Part shown: positions 23,143 through 31,882 of the stretch, in pieces
Position numbering within the stretch: position 1 is the stretch's first letter
Layout of the letters: each line of letters starts with the position of its first letter
NCBI GenBank assembly: GCA_041946825.1
Contig: JBHGBD010000040.1
Coordinates: forward strand, 1-31,897
DNA from: CAZTHM01 sp041946825
GTDB lineage: Bacteria > Acidobacteriota > Terriglobia > UBA7540
Length of the DNA stretch: 31,897 nucleotides
Reading direction: 5' to 3'
Notes under the pieces: model-generated
What the model was told of the DNA's origin: nothing
The model's input: the letters and a program-made list of their open reading frames with translations, nothing else
The model's database searches: none
Program-made: the position numbers and the translations under genes

Positions 23143-25113
23143 ATGGCAGCCAATCAAGCCTTCATTCGTGACCTGGCGCTCGTATTTCTTGCTGCGGTTG
23201 CCGGCGGCCTGCTGGCGTGGCGGCTGCGGCAACCCCTGATCATCGGATACGTCCTGGCGGGCATTCTGATCAGTCCCCTTACGCCTGGTCCCTCTGTCAG
23301 CAATGTCCACACGCTCGAACTCTTTGCCGAAATCGGCGTCATCCTGCTCATGTTTTCCATCGGCTTGGAGTTTTCAGTCAAGGACCTGCTTCGAACGAAA
23401 TGGGTCGCCCTGGTTGGAGGGTCCATAGGGATTCTGCTTTTGATTGGCATGGGCGTCGGCGCAGGGCGCCTGCTGGGTTGGACCGCCAACCAGGGATTCG
23501 TGGTGGGCGCGATTGTCTGCGTGGCCAGCACCATGGTCCTTACCCGGCTGTTGCTTGACTCCGGGCAATTGCACACTCTGACTGGCCGCGTCATGGTCAC
23601 CATCACCCTGGTGGAAGACCTGGCGGTGGTCGTACTGATTGTGGTGATCCCGGCCTTAGCAAGGCTCGAAACCGGTCGCTTGTGGGCCGTCTGGCAGGAA
23701 GTGGGTCGCGCCGTTCTGATTCTTGCACCCGCGCTTTTTGTCGCCGCGAAAATTGTACCCCCATTCCTGAAGCGCGTGGCGCGCACACAAAGTCGGGAGC
23801 TTTTCTTCATCGTCGTCCTGGCCATCTGCCTGGGCACCGCGGCACTGACGCAGACGGTGGGCCTTTCTCTCGCGCTCGGCGCCTTCGTGGCGGGCCTGAT
23901 CATCAGCGAATCGGACTACGCCCATGAAGCCTTGGCGCAACTGTTCCCTCTGCGCGATGCTTTCGTGGCGCTTTTCTTCGTGACCATCGGGCTTCTGATT
24001 GACCCCGGGGCGCTCTTCTCAAACCTGCCTGCTGCGGGAGCCTTAGTCGCCCTCATCGTCTTCGGCAAGCTGCTTGTGTGGACGTCCGTGGTTCGCTTGT
24101 TCGGCTATCCGATATGGATGGCCCTCTCGGTCGCGGTTGGCCTGACGCAGATCGGCGAGCTCTCGTTTATCCTCGTTCAGGTGGCACTGAACGCCGGGAT
24201 CGTCGGGAGCGACATCTACAATGCCACCCTTGCCGCTTCGCTGGTCACCATCCTGCTGAACGCCGCCCTGTTTCGCTCCATCATCCCTCGGCTGGCTCGC
24301 GTGCGGGCTGCCCGCTACGCCGCCACCCTTGCGCCAGTCAATCCGGCATGGCAAGGGCTGCGGAACCATGTTGTCCTGTGCGGGTACGGGCGTGTGGGAA
24401 GCGCCATCGGGACGGCTCTGGAAACGTTCGGGGTTCCTCATGTCGCGATCGAGATCGACCCGGATATTGTTACGGCGCTCCGGACGCGCGATATTCCCAC
24501 CCTTTTCGGCGACGCTTCCCAAACGCACGTCCTAGAGAGGGCGGGCGCCGACAAGGCCTCCATGATCGTTGCAACCCTCGCCGACCCGGACCGCGCGCGC
24601 CTCGCCATCCAGAACGCCCGCCGCATTAATCCTCGCGCGCCCATCCTTGCGCGAGCCCATCGGCGTTCCGATCACGAGGTCTTTGCGCAGGCCGGCGCGA
24701 CGGAAATCATCCAGCCGGAGCTCGAGGCGTCCGCGACCATGATTCGTCACGCCTTTGCTTATATCAAACTTCCGGATGAACAAGTCAGGTCATATCTGCG
24801 GGGATTCCGCGAGGCCATGGACGCGCTGCAAGGCAAGCCGCCCGCCTCACCCCAAGCCTTCCCCGAGGTGCGAGAGCTCACCCTCGTGCAGTCCCCTTTG
24901 ACCAGTCACTCGATCCGCGAAGGCCGTATTCGCGAGCGTTTTGGAGTGACGGTTGTTTCCATAAAACGCGCCTCCGGAGGAACACTCTTGGACCCTCCGG
25001 CGGACACGATCTTGATGCCCGGCGACCGAGTTCGAGTCCTCGGCATGGCGGACGCCATCGATGCGTTCGCCGCCCAGGCGGCCGCCGACACTCCCCCGGA
25101 ATCCGCCAGTTGA
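23143..25113 (+). CDS. KefB/YbaL-type cation:proton antiporter with RCK-N and RCK-C domains
   Basis: A 656-aa CPA2-family antiporter, a paralogue type of the gene at 20790 but not a close copy. The membrane part (about 1-385) opens with LRQPLIIGYVLAGILIS and has EIGVILLMFSIGLEFSVKDL. The RCK-N domain starts near residue 410 with an intact nucleotide loop (GYGRVGSAIG from Gly414), and a TrkA-C/RCK-C domain covers about 555-640. This makes it a regulated K+/H+ or Na+/H+ exchanger with a full ligand-binding unit. I chose the ATG at 23143 because the resulting N-terminus aligns in length with the other antiporter; GTG at 23086 is possible. The ribosome binding site at 23143 is weak. Confidence 0.94.
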   Translation: MAANQAFIRDLALVFLAAVAGGLLAWRLRQPLIIGYVLAGILISPLTPGPSVSNVHTLELFAEIGVILLMFSIGLEFSVKDLLRTKWVALVGGSIGILLLIGMGVGAGRLLGWTANQGFVVGAIVCVASTMVLTRLLLDSGQLHTLTGRVMVTITLVEDLAVVVLIVVIPALARLETGRLWAVWQEVGRAVLILAPALFVAAKIVPPFLKRVARTQSRELFFIVVLAICLGTAALTQTVGLSLALGAFVAGLIISESDYAHEALAQLFPLRDAFVALFFVTIGLLIDPGALFSNLPAAGALVALIVFGKLLVWTSVVRLFGYPIWMALSVAVGLTQIGELSFILVQVALNAGIVGSDIYNATLAASLVTILLNAALFRSIIPRLARVRAARYAATLAPVNPAWQGLRNHVVLCGYGRVGSAIGTALETFGVPHVAIEIDPDIVTALRTRDIPTLFGDASQTHVLERAGADKASMIVATLADPDRARLAIQNARRINPRAPILARAHRRSDHEVFAQAGATEIIQPELEASATMIRHAFAYIKLPDEQVRSYLRGFREAMDALQGKPPASPQAFPEVRELTLVQSPLTSHSIREGRIRERFGVTVVSIKRASGGTLLDPPADTILMPGDRVRVLGMADAIDAFAAQAAADTPPESAS

Positions 25114-25170
25114 TGTAACGGGCCGCAGCTCGCCGACATTTTGTATCTTCCCTCCAGCAGCACCGTCGGC

Positions 25171-25176
25171 TAAAAT
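25171..25176 (+). promoter_or_regulatory. -10-like element before the GH2 gene
   Basis: TAAAAT, in the context GGC-TAAAAT-CCC, lies 46 bp before the GH2 start codon, suggesting a transcription start near 25183 and a leader of about 40 nt. No good -35 box is at 16-18 bp. The same GGC-TATAAT-CCC context precedes the beta-helix gene. Confidence 0.35.
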
Positions 25177-25222
25177 CCCGCCGGATTTCTGTGCGCATGG
25201 AGTCGCGCCGACGAGGTGAATT

Positions 25223-27382
25223 ATGTCTACGGGTCCGAGAGGGCGGATGGCGGTTGGAATCATTTTCTTTTTGCTCCTTTGCGGGGTCGCGAATCTTCCC
25301 GCGGCGACCCGAATCGATTTGAACGGCGATTGGCAATTTAAGACCGATCCCTCCCACCAGGGCGAGCAGCAGGGTTGGGCAAGGGCCGTGCCCGCCGGGA
25401 CCGACACCGTGCGCGTCCCGCACACCTGGAATGTCGGCAAGTATGAGGATTTCGAGGGCACAGGGTGGTATTTCAAAACTTTCGATATCCCGTGGGACTT
25501 GCGCCTCAAGCATGTCGAGTTGCATTTCGGCGCGACTTTCTACCGGTCGCGAGTCTGGCTGAATGGGAAACAGGTCGGCGTGCACGAAGGCGGGCACACA
25601 GAATACTTCTTTGAAGTCACTCCTCTCCTGGGACAGATCAATTTCCTTGCAGTGGAAATCAACAATCAGCCCACGCTTCAATCCATCCCCGGCTGGGCGA
25701 TGAAGCTCTACGATGGCCGAAATATCTGGTACGACTGGTGGCACTACGGCGGGATCGTTCGCGACGTCTGGTTGACCGTCAATGAATCGGTCCTGATTCG
25801 CCGCCAGCAGATTCGGGTCAAGGTCGAGGGAGCCACAGCCAACGTCACAGATAGTGTTTTCGTTGAAAACTCAGGCAAGAAAGCGCTGGCCGCGAAACTC
25901 GTGTTGAAGGCTTATCCCCCCGAGGGCGGCTCCCCCACCGCGACCGCGGAACAGGCTCTCAACCTCACCCCTGGAGCACAGAAGGCGACGCTCGATTTGC
26001 GGATCAACTCTGTCAAGCTCTGGCATTTCGACGAACCTAACGTCTATCGGATGCAGGTTGAGTTGGTCGACTCGAAAGGTAATCCGCTCGACTCCCTTAC
26101 TGACAACTTCGGCGCGCGAACCATCGAGATTCGCGACCGCAAGCTCTACTTGAACGGCGAGCCTGTTCGTCTTACCGGCATGGCGCGGCACGAGGAGTCG
26201 CCCGCGGAGGGCCTGGCGGAAACGCCGGGCACGATGCGCTACGACTACGACGACATGAAGAATTTGCAGATGACTTTGACGCGCCCCGTGCATTATCCGC
26301 AGAACCCGTTCATCCTCGACTACTGCGATCGCAATGGAATACTGCTCATCCCGGAAATTCCCATGTGGCAGTTCAGCGAGAAGCAGATGTCCGACCCGAA
26401 GGTCATCGAACTGGCCAAGCAGATGATGCGCGAACTGATCGAGCAGGACTACAACCACCCCAGCGTCTTCGCCTGGAGCACGTGCAACGAGAGCGCCACG
26501 GACACGCCGGGAGGCAAAGCCTATTTCAAGACGATGTATGACTTCATCAAGCAGCTCGATCCCGACCGGTTCGTGACTTATGCCGACGACCGCATCGCCT
26601 ACGTGGACGACCCGTCGACCAACTCCGCCAGCCTCGCCGACTTCATCATGTGGAACCAGTATTTCGGCACCTGGCACGGCCCGGAAAGCCTGCTGCCCGC
26701 GGCCATGGAGCGCATCAGGAAAAACTATCCGAACAAGATGGTGATCGTCTCGGAGTTCGGCGCGGCCGGACCGCACGCTCGCGACGCCGTCGCCTCCGAC
26801 AAGCTGCGTGTCCGAATCATTAAGCACCAGATGGAATTGTTCGGGAAACAGGACTGGATCTCCGGCGCGCTGCTCTGGTGCTACCAGGACTACCGCTCGC
26901 ACCGCAACCTCTGGCCCGGCGAGCGCCAGGGTTATGTGGACCACGGACTCGTGGATGAGAACCGCCAGCGACGGCCGTCCTACAAAACCTGGCAGAAAGC
27001 GAATGAACCCGCGCGCGTGATGGTCGAATGGGAATTCAATGCCGAGCGCCGCCCCATTGGATTCCGTGCCTCAATCGCGCGCCGCGGGCCGGATGAAATA
27101 CCTTCTTATACTCTGCACAACTATCTTGCCGACTGGGAACTGCGCGATGATGACGACACTCTGGTGGCGAGCGGCTCAAAGACCCTGCCTGAAATCGGCC
27201 CGCCGCAAACCCTGGCGGCAGATTGGCCGGCCGTGAATAGCAAATCGCTGCGCCTGCGGATTCGCCTCTACCGGCCTACCGGATTCGTCGCCGTCGACAA
27301 GTCTCTCGACTGGTGGTTCGCCAATCCCGGCGGCCTCAATATCGACCAGATGAAACGTGAAGGAATGCAAGTCCCCGAATAA
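25223..27382 (+). CDS. Secreted glycoside hydrolase family 2 enzyme
   Basis: A 719-aa exported GH2 glycosidase (beta-galactosidase/beta-glucuronidase/beta-mannosidase group). A Sec signal covers about 1-28 (VGIIFFLLLCGVANLP). A sugar-binding jelly-roll (about 30-190, with WNVGKYEDFEGTGWYF and VWLNGKQVGVHEGGH) and an immunoglobulin-like domain precede the catalytic TIM barrel (about 300-600). The acid/base Glu423 lies in FAWSTCNES and the nucleophile Glu511 in VIVSEFGAAGP, so both catalytic residues are present. RLTGMARHEESP stands for the usual barrel-start signature. A short extra beta domain follows the barrel. It should remove a terminal beta-linked sugar from an oligosaccharide in the periplasm or outside. 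GAGGTGA precedes the ATG. The GH78 gene follows after 16 bp. The exact sugar is not assigned. Confidence 0.95.
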   Translation: MSTGPRGRMAVGIIFFLLLCGVANLPAATRIDLNGDWQFKTDPSHQGEQQGWARAVPAGTDTVRVPHTWNVGKYEDFEGTGWYFKTFDIPWDLRLKHVELHFGATFYRSRVWLNGKQVGVHEGGHTEYFFEVTPLLGQINFLAVEINNQPTLQSIPGWAMKLYDGRNIWYDWWHYGGIVRDVWLTVNESVLIRRQQIRVKVEGATANVTDSVFVENSGKKALAAKLVLKAYPPEGGSPTATAEQALNLTPGAQKATLDLRINSVKLWHFDEPNVYRMQVELVDSKGNPLDSLTDNFGARTIEIRDRKLYLNGEPVRLTGMARHEESPAEGLAETPGTMRYDYDDMKNLQMTLTRPVHYPQNPFILDYCDRNGILLIPEIPMWQFSEKQMSDPKVIELAKQMMRELIEQDYNHPSVFAWSTCNESATDTPGGKAYFKTMYDFIKQLDPDRFVTYADDRIAYVDDPSTNSASLADFIMWNQYFGTWHGPESLLPAAMERIRKNYPNKMVIVSEFGAAGPHARDAVASDKLRVRIIKHQMELFGKQDWISGALLWCYQDYRSHRNLWPGERQGYVDHGLVDENRQRRPSYKTWQKANEPARVMVEWEFNAERRPIGFRASIARRGPDEIPSYTLHNYLADWELRDDDDTLVASGSKTLPEIGPPQTLAADWPAVNSKSLRLRIRLYRPTGFVAVDKSLDWWFANPGGLNIDQMKREGMQVPE

Positions 27383-27398
27383 AGGAGCGCGCATCGAC

Positions 27399-29774
27399 AT
27401 GATCAACCAAAGCTGGAGACGCATCTTTGCGGTCGCAGTGTTTTCTATTGCCCTGGTTCCCCTGTCCTCCTTGGCCGAGACTATCAATTCCGACCTGCTC
27501 AGCAAAAGCTGGAGCGCGCAGTGGATCACGCATCCCGACGGCCCGTGGCGGGAGTTCGGCGTTTTCCATTTCCGGAAAATAATCCGTTTGGAGAAGGCCC
27601 CCCCAAGTTTCGTGATCCATGTCAGTGGCGACAACCGCTATGAGCTCTATGTCAACGGCGCGCGCGTGCTCGACGGACCCCAGCGCGGCGACCTGTTCCA
27701 TTGGCGCTTCGAGACGCTCGACATCGCGCCCCACCTCCAAGCGGGCAAAAACGTTCTGGCTGCGGTGGTCTGGAATTACGCCGAGCAGGCGCCCATGGCG
27801 CAGTTCACGCACGAAACCGGGTTCCTTCTCCAAGGCGACGGCGAAACCGAGCAGATGGCGAACACTGACAAATCGTGGAAATGCTTCAAGAACACCGCGC
27901 TGACGATGCTTCCCTGGGATCCGAAGAAAGTGGAGGGCTACTTCGTCGTGGGCCCGGGCGAAAAGTGGGATGGCGCAAAATACCCGTGGGGCTGGGAGGC
28001 GCGTGACTTCGACGATTCCACGTGGAAACCCGCGCTGGCGCTCGACCAGGCCTCCCCGCGCGGCGGGCGAGACAGCCACTCGCGCTGGATGCTCGTGCCG
28101 CGCAACATCCCCCTGATGGAAGAGAAGCCGGAGCGCCTGGGGAAAGTCGTGCGCAGTTCCGGCGCGCAGGTTCCCGCCGCGTTCGTCGAAGGTCGCGCCC
28201 CGGTCACCATTCCCGCCGGCACCCACGCCGTGATTCTCCTCGACCGCGGTCAACTCACTTGCGCTTATCCCGAATTAGTCGTGAGCGGCGGGCGCGGCGC
28301 GGAGATTACGCTGGCACATTCCGAGTCGCTTTACAAAGGCCAGGAGAAAGGTAACCGCAACGAGACCGCAGGCAAAGAGATGCGCGGCTACGAGGACGTC
28401 TATCTCCCCGACGGCGGCGCGCATCGGCTCTTTCGCCCGCTCTGGTGGCGGACGTTCCGCTACTTGCAGATTGACGTGAAGACCGCCGCCAATCCTGTCA
28501 CCCTCGAAGACATCCGCGGGCTGTTCACAGCCTATCCGTTCGAACTGCGCGCGCGTTTTGAAAGCGACGATGCCACGGTGAACAAAATCTTCCAGGTCGG
28601 CTGGCGGACGCTGCGTCTCTCGGCGCACGAAACGTACACCGACTCGCCTTATTACGAACAGCTCCAATACATCGGCGACACCCGCATGACGGCGCTGATT
28701 TCCCTCTACAATTCGGGTGACGACCGCCTGGTACGCAATGCCCTCCAATTGTTCGACGACTCGCGCACCCCTGACGGCCTGACACAAAGCCGTTACCCTT
28801 CATTCCTCCCGCAATACATTCCTCCGTATTCTTTACTGTGGATAGGAATGCTTCACGACTACTGGCGCTACCGCGGTGACAATGACTTTATCCGCCAATT
28901 TCTCCCCGGCGAGCGCGGCGTGCTTGGCTGGTTCGAAGCGCGACTCTCATTTTCCGGACTGCTGGGTCCGCTCGAATGGTGGAATTTCGTGGACTGGGTC
29001 CCCGCATGGAAGAACGGTATTCCGCCGCTCGACGCCGACGGGCAGTCTTCGATTCTCAGTTTGCAGTTTGCCGCGGCGCTCCGTGAAGCCGCCGACCTCG
29101 AATCCGCCCTCGGAATTCCTGAGCGCGCCGAACACTATCGCGCCGTGCGTGCCAGGATCATCGAAGGTGTCCGCATCAAGTGTTGGGACCGTGGACGCGG
29201 TTTGGTCGCTGACACCGCGGCGAAGAAAAACTTCAGCCAGCACGCCAATATCCTCGCCGTGCTCGAAGACGCGGTTCCGCCCCCCGACCAGCCGGCAGTC
29301 ATGAAGAAAGTCTTTGAGGATGCGTCGCTCGAACAAGCGACGTTCTATTTCCGTTTCTACCTTCACCGCGCGATGAAGAAGGCCGGACTGGCCGACGATT
29401 ACATCCAGCAACTCGATCCGTGGCGCAAGATGCTGGAGCTCGGGCTCACCACCTGGGCAGAGAATCCCGAGCCCACGCGCTCCGACTGCCACGCCTGGAG
29501 CGCGCACCCGAATTTCGATTTGCTCGCCACGGTCGCGGGGATTGAGCCCGCCGCGCCGGGATTCCGCGAAGTCGCCATCGAGCCGCACCTTGGCCCGCTC
29601 AAAACTCTCAAGGCGACGCTCCCTCACCCGCTCGGGGACATCACTGTCGCCTATGAGCGCAAAGCGGACGGATTGGTAGCCGACGTCGCGCTGCCGGAAA
29701 AGCTCTCAGGCTCGTTTACGTGGAAAGGCAAGACGGAGCCGCTGAAAGGCGGTAAGCAGCATTTGGAGTTCTGA
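27399..29774 (+). CDS. Secreted GH78-type alpha-L-rhamnosidase
   Basis: A 791-aa exported enzyme of the alpha-L-rhamnosidase family. A Sec signal covers about 1-27 (FAVAVFSIALVPLSSLAE). N-terminal beta-sandwich domains lead to an (alpha/alpha)6 barrel. The acid/base and substrate residues fit the GH78 pattern: Asp415, Glu420 and Asp427 (DSPYYEQLQYIGD, the D-x4-E-x6-D spacing) and Glu688 in TTWAENPEPTRSDCHAW; the 273-residue distance from Asp415 to Glu688 is close to the 274 known for RhaB. It would release rhamnose from plant glycosides or pectin side chains. A C-terminal beta domain (GFREVAIEPHLGPL) closes the protein. The ATG at 27399 has AAAGGAG upstream; a frame start at 27357 overlaps the GH2 gene. 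It is probably co-transcribed with GH2. Confidence 0.93.
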   Translation: MINQSWRRIFAVAVFSIALVPLSSLAETINSDLLSKSWSAQWITHPDGPWREFGVFHFRKIIRLEKAPPSFVIHVSGDNRYELYVNGARVLDGPQRGDLFHWRFETLDIAPHLQAGKNVLAAVVWNYAEQAPMAQFTHETGFLLQGDGETEQMANTDKSWKCFKNTALTMLPWDPKKVEGYFVVGPGEKWDGAKYPWGWEARDFDDSTWKPALALDQASPRGGRDSHSRWMLVPRNIPLMEEKPERLGKVVRSSGAQVPAAFVEGRAPVTIPAGTHAVILLDRGQLTCAYPELVVSGGRGAEITLAHSESLYKGQEKGNRNETAGKEMRGYEDVYLPDGGAHRLFRPLWWRTFRYLQIDVKTAANPVTLEDIRGLFTAYPFELRARFESDDATVNKIFQVGWRTLRLSAHETYTDSPYYEQLQYIGDTRMTALISLYNSGDDRLVRNALQLFDDSRTPDGLTQSRYPSFLPQYIPPYSLLWIGMLHDYWRYRGDNDFIRQFLPGERGVLGWFEARLSFSGLLGPLEWWNFVDWVPAWKNGIPPLDADGQSSILSLQFAAALREAADLESALGIPERAEHYRAVRARIIEGVRIKCWDRGRGLVADTAAKKNFSQHANILAVLEDAVPPPDQPAVMKKVFEDASLEQATFYFRFYLHRAMKKAGLADDYIQQLDPWRKMLELGLTTWAENPEPTRSDCHAWSAHPNFDLLATVAGIEPAAPGFREVAIEPHLGPLKTLKATLPHPLGDITVAYERKADGLVADVALPEKLSGSFTWKGKTEPLKGGKQHLEF

Positions 29775-29776
29775 CG

Positions 29777-30094
29777 CTACGGTCGGCGGTGCGTCTCGCG
29801 TTCCCAGAGACCTGCGAGGTCGCGCGAACCGTGGATAAAGGCAAGGATGTTGGTCGAATTCATTTCGACCTGGTAAATCAGGCGGTAGTTTCTTACGAAC
29901 AGTTCCCGGATTGTGGGGTTTCGGAACTCGGGGACGACGCGTCCACGCTCAGCGAATCGAGCCAGTGACTGTGCCGCCTCCAGCACCTCACCGGCAAAGG
30001 CTGCTGCGTAACGCGGCGAATCTCTGGCGATGAAGTCTGTGGTTTGCTGGAGATCGTTCCAGGCGGATTCGGCCCAGACTACTTTCCCAGCCAT
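29777..30094 (-). CDS. ParE/RelE-type toxin
   Basis: A 105-aa type II toxin of the ParE/RelE superfamily. Family features are WNDLQQTTDFIARDSPRYA near the start, GRVVPEFRNPTIRELFV in the middle, and NYRLIYQVE, ILAFIHGSRDL at the end. ParE-like members inhibit gyrase and RelE-like members cut mRNA; the conserved ARDSPRYA and the GRVVPE segment favour ParE. Its ATG overlaps the end of the antitoxin gene by 16 bp, the usual layout. The antitoxin comes first on the transcript. It lies on the opposite strand between glycan genes, as a mobile-type insertion would. Confidence 0.92.
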   Translation of the reverse strand: MAGKVVWAESAWNDLQQTTDFIARDSPRYAAAFAGEVLEAAQSLARFAERGRVVPEFRNPTIRELFVRNYRLIYQVEMNSTNILAFIHGSRDLAGLWERETHRRP

Positions 30095-30267
30095 CGGGCC
30101 ATCCTCTGCTCGACCTCTTCGTGGGTGAGGGTCCGGCCGGCTTCGACGTCTTCCAGGCCCTTCTGGATCTTTTCCCGGACGTAGATGTGATATTGAATAT
30201 CTTCGTAGGAAGAATCCTCGGGAAGCTGGTCGAGCAGTTTTCGTACTTCATCTTTTGCAGTACCCAT
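30079..30267 (-). CDS. Antitoxin of the ParE-type pair
   Basis: A 62-aa acidic protein starting MGTAKDEVRKLLDQLPEDSS, with a helical middle (YEDIQYHIYVREKIQKGLED) and a C-terminal toxin-contact-like helix (LTHEEVEQRMARWL). It would hold the toxin inactive and autoregulate the operon. AGGAGAG lies just upstream of the ATG at 30267. The pairing with the overlapping toxin gene is the main evidence; the short sequence alone does not define a DNA-binding fold. Confidence 0.88.
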   Translation of the reverse strand: MGTAKDEVRKLLDQLPEDSSYEDIQYHIYVREKIQKGLEDVEAGRTLTHEEVEQRMARWLGK

Positions 30268-30377
30268 AATCTCTCCTGGCCCGCAACCCGGCCTTGGGGG
30301 AATGATACTTCACACGCTGCTAGACATCAAATGCGGGCCGCGCTCACTTTCGTCGGACGGCTTGCCTTTCAACAGGC

Positions 30378-30383
30378 TATAAT
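30378..30383 (+). promoter_or_regulatory. -10 element of the beta-helix gene
   Basis: A perfect TATAAT in the context GGC-TATAAT-CCC lies 35 bp before the ATG at 30419, with GAGGAG as ribosome binding site between them. The -35 region at 16-18 bp has no consensus match, so an activator or another sigma contact may be needed. Confidence 0.5.
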
Positions 30384-30418
30384 CCCCCACCGATGTTTGT
30401 CTTTCGAGGAGCGCAACC

Positions 30419-31753
30419 ATGTCCGCGAAATCGAAGTATCTGCTTTTCATTTTTCTGGCCGCAATCATCTGCCTTCATCAAACCGTCATTCCGCCACTCC
30501 GCGCCGAGGAGGGCAAGGCCATGACGGTCACGGTGGGCGCGGCCGACGCCGACGTCATCGGCACGGACAACGTCGCCATTCAGAAAGCCATCGACCGCGT
30601 GGCCGCGGCGGGCGGCGGCACGGTGCTGATCAAGGCGGGAACCTACACCCTGGAGAATTCCGTACGCCTGTGCAGCCACTTGGCGCTAAAGGGCGAAGGC
30701 GCGGGCAAAACGATTCTGAAGAAAGCCATGGGCGTACGCAGCCCGCTCAAGCTCGACGCTGACTACGGCGAATTCATCGCCACGGTCGAAGACGCCAGCC
30801 GTTTCGCTCCCGGCATGGGTGTGACGATTCTCGACAAGGTGAGCCCCTCGGGCTGGACTCCCAGCGTGCGCACCATCGTGAAGATAGACGGCAACACCCT
30901 CCACTTCGACCGCTTCCTGCACATGGACTATTCCGTCGAGCAGGACGGCCGCGTCTTCAACACCTTCCCCCTCATCGCCGGCTATGAGGTCGAAGACGTC
31001 CGCGTCGAAGATTTGACCGCCGACGGCACGCGTACCGGCAGCGATATTCTTGACGGCTGCCAGGCCGGAGCGATTTACTTTTTTCATTCCCAGCGCATGC
31101 GCATTCACAACTGCGTGGCGCGCAACTTTCCCGGCGACGGCATCAGCACGCAATTTGTCGAAGACCCGGTGATCGAGAATTGCGAAGCCTACGGCAACGC
31201 TTACCTGGGAATCCATCTCGGCACCGGAGCCTTGCGCGGCATCGTCCGCCAGAACCGCAGCCACGACAACGGCCAGGACGGAATTTATCTCTGCTGGCGA
31301 GTCCAGCACGGCCACTTCGCGGACAACCAGAGCTGGTCGAACGGCCAGGACGGCATCTCCATTGGCCACAAGGATACCGACAACGTCTTCCTCAAGAACA
31401 TGGTGAGCGGCAACGCGCGCGCCGGCGTCTTCTTCCGCGACGAGCCGGAAGCGAACGCCGGGCATCGCAACGTCTTCCGGGAAAACACCATCGAGAATAA
31501 CGGCCGGCCCGGCGCGCCCGGCTGCGGAGTCCGCATCGAAGGCGCGACGCAACACATCACGCTCCAGTCCAACACCATCCGCGATTCCCGCCCCGCCGAC
31601 CGCGCCACGCAGGAGGTCGGCATCTACATCGGCCCGCGCGCTGACTACGTCATCTCCGAGAAAAACATCTTCTCGACCAATCTCAAGCGCGCCATCGCCG
31701 ACGAATCTACCGGCGGACATAACCAGATCGAACCGCCCTCCGGCGCGCGATAA
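30419..31753 (+). CDS. Secreted right-handed parallel beta-helix protein
   Basis: A 444-aa exported beta-helix protein. A Sec signal covers about 1-29 (YLLFIFLAAIICLHQTVIPP, cleavage near LRAEE). The start of the mature protein (DNVAIQKAIDRVAAAGGGTVLIKAGTY) is the pectate-lyase-superfamily opening; PbH1-type coils repeat through residues about 200-430, with motifs such as NCVARNFPGDGIS, NCEAYGNAYLGIHLG, NRSHDNGQDGIYL and NQSWSNGQDGISIG. It may be a polysaccharide lyase, epimerase or binding protein for acidic glycan; catalytic residues are not assigned. GAGGAG precedes the ATG at 30419. It follows the GH2/GH78 pair, interrupted by the toxin-antitoxin genes. Confidence 0.92.
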   Translation: MSAKSKYLLFIFLAAIICLHQTVIPPLRAEEGKAMTVTVGAADADVIGTDNVAIQKAIDRVAAAGGGTVLIKAGTYTLENSVRLCSHLALKGEGAGKTILKKAMGVRSPLKLDADYGEFIATVEDASRFAPGMGVTILDKVSPSGWTPSVRTIVKIDGNTLHFDRFLHMDYSVEQDGRVFNTFPLIAGYEVEDVRVEDLTADGTRTGSDILDGCQAGAIYFFHSQRMRIHNCVARNFPGDGISTQFVEDPVIENCEAYGNAYLGIHLGTGALRGIVRQNRSHDNGQDGIYLCWRVQHGHFADNQSWSNGQDGISIGHKDTDNVFLKNMVSGNARAGVFFRDEPEANAGHRNVFRENTIENNGRPGAPGCGVRIEGATQHITLQSNTIRDSRPADRATQEVGIYIGPRADYVISEKNIFSTNLKRAIADESTGGHNQIEPPSGAR

Positions 31754-31827
31754 TTCGTGCCCTCGTAGCCACGAGACCGGTTCTGTGTCGTGGGCCCCTC
31801 GGCGCCGCGCCATCGGATGTTCCCCGG

Positions 31828-31882
31828 CCCTCTCCTCCGGGGAGAGGGTGTCCCGTCCCGCTCAGAGCGGGATCGGGACGGG
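31828..31882. repeat. Cluster of perfect inverted repeats (REP-like)
   Basis: Two adjacent palindromic units lie downstream of the beta-helix gene. CCCTCTCC (31828-31835) pairs with GGAGAGGG (31841-31848) around TCCGG. CCCGTCCCG (31852-31860) pairs with CGGGACGGG (31874-31882), enclosing a nested CCCGCTC/GAGCGGG (31857-31863/31865-31871). This layout is typical of intergenic repetitive extragenic palindromes and could also protect or end the transcript. No T tract follows. Copies elsewhere cannot be seen from one window. Confidence 0.7.

Noticed and set aside
30686..31813. 375-codon antisense frame over the beta-helix gene
   Set aside because: Shadow produced by Asn/Gly/Asp-rich coil codons; the sense product has a signal peptide and repeat pattern.
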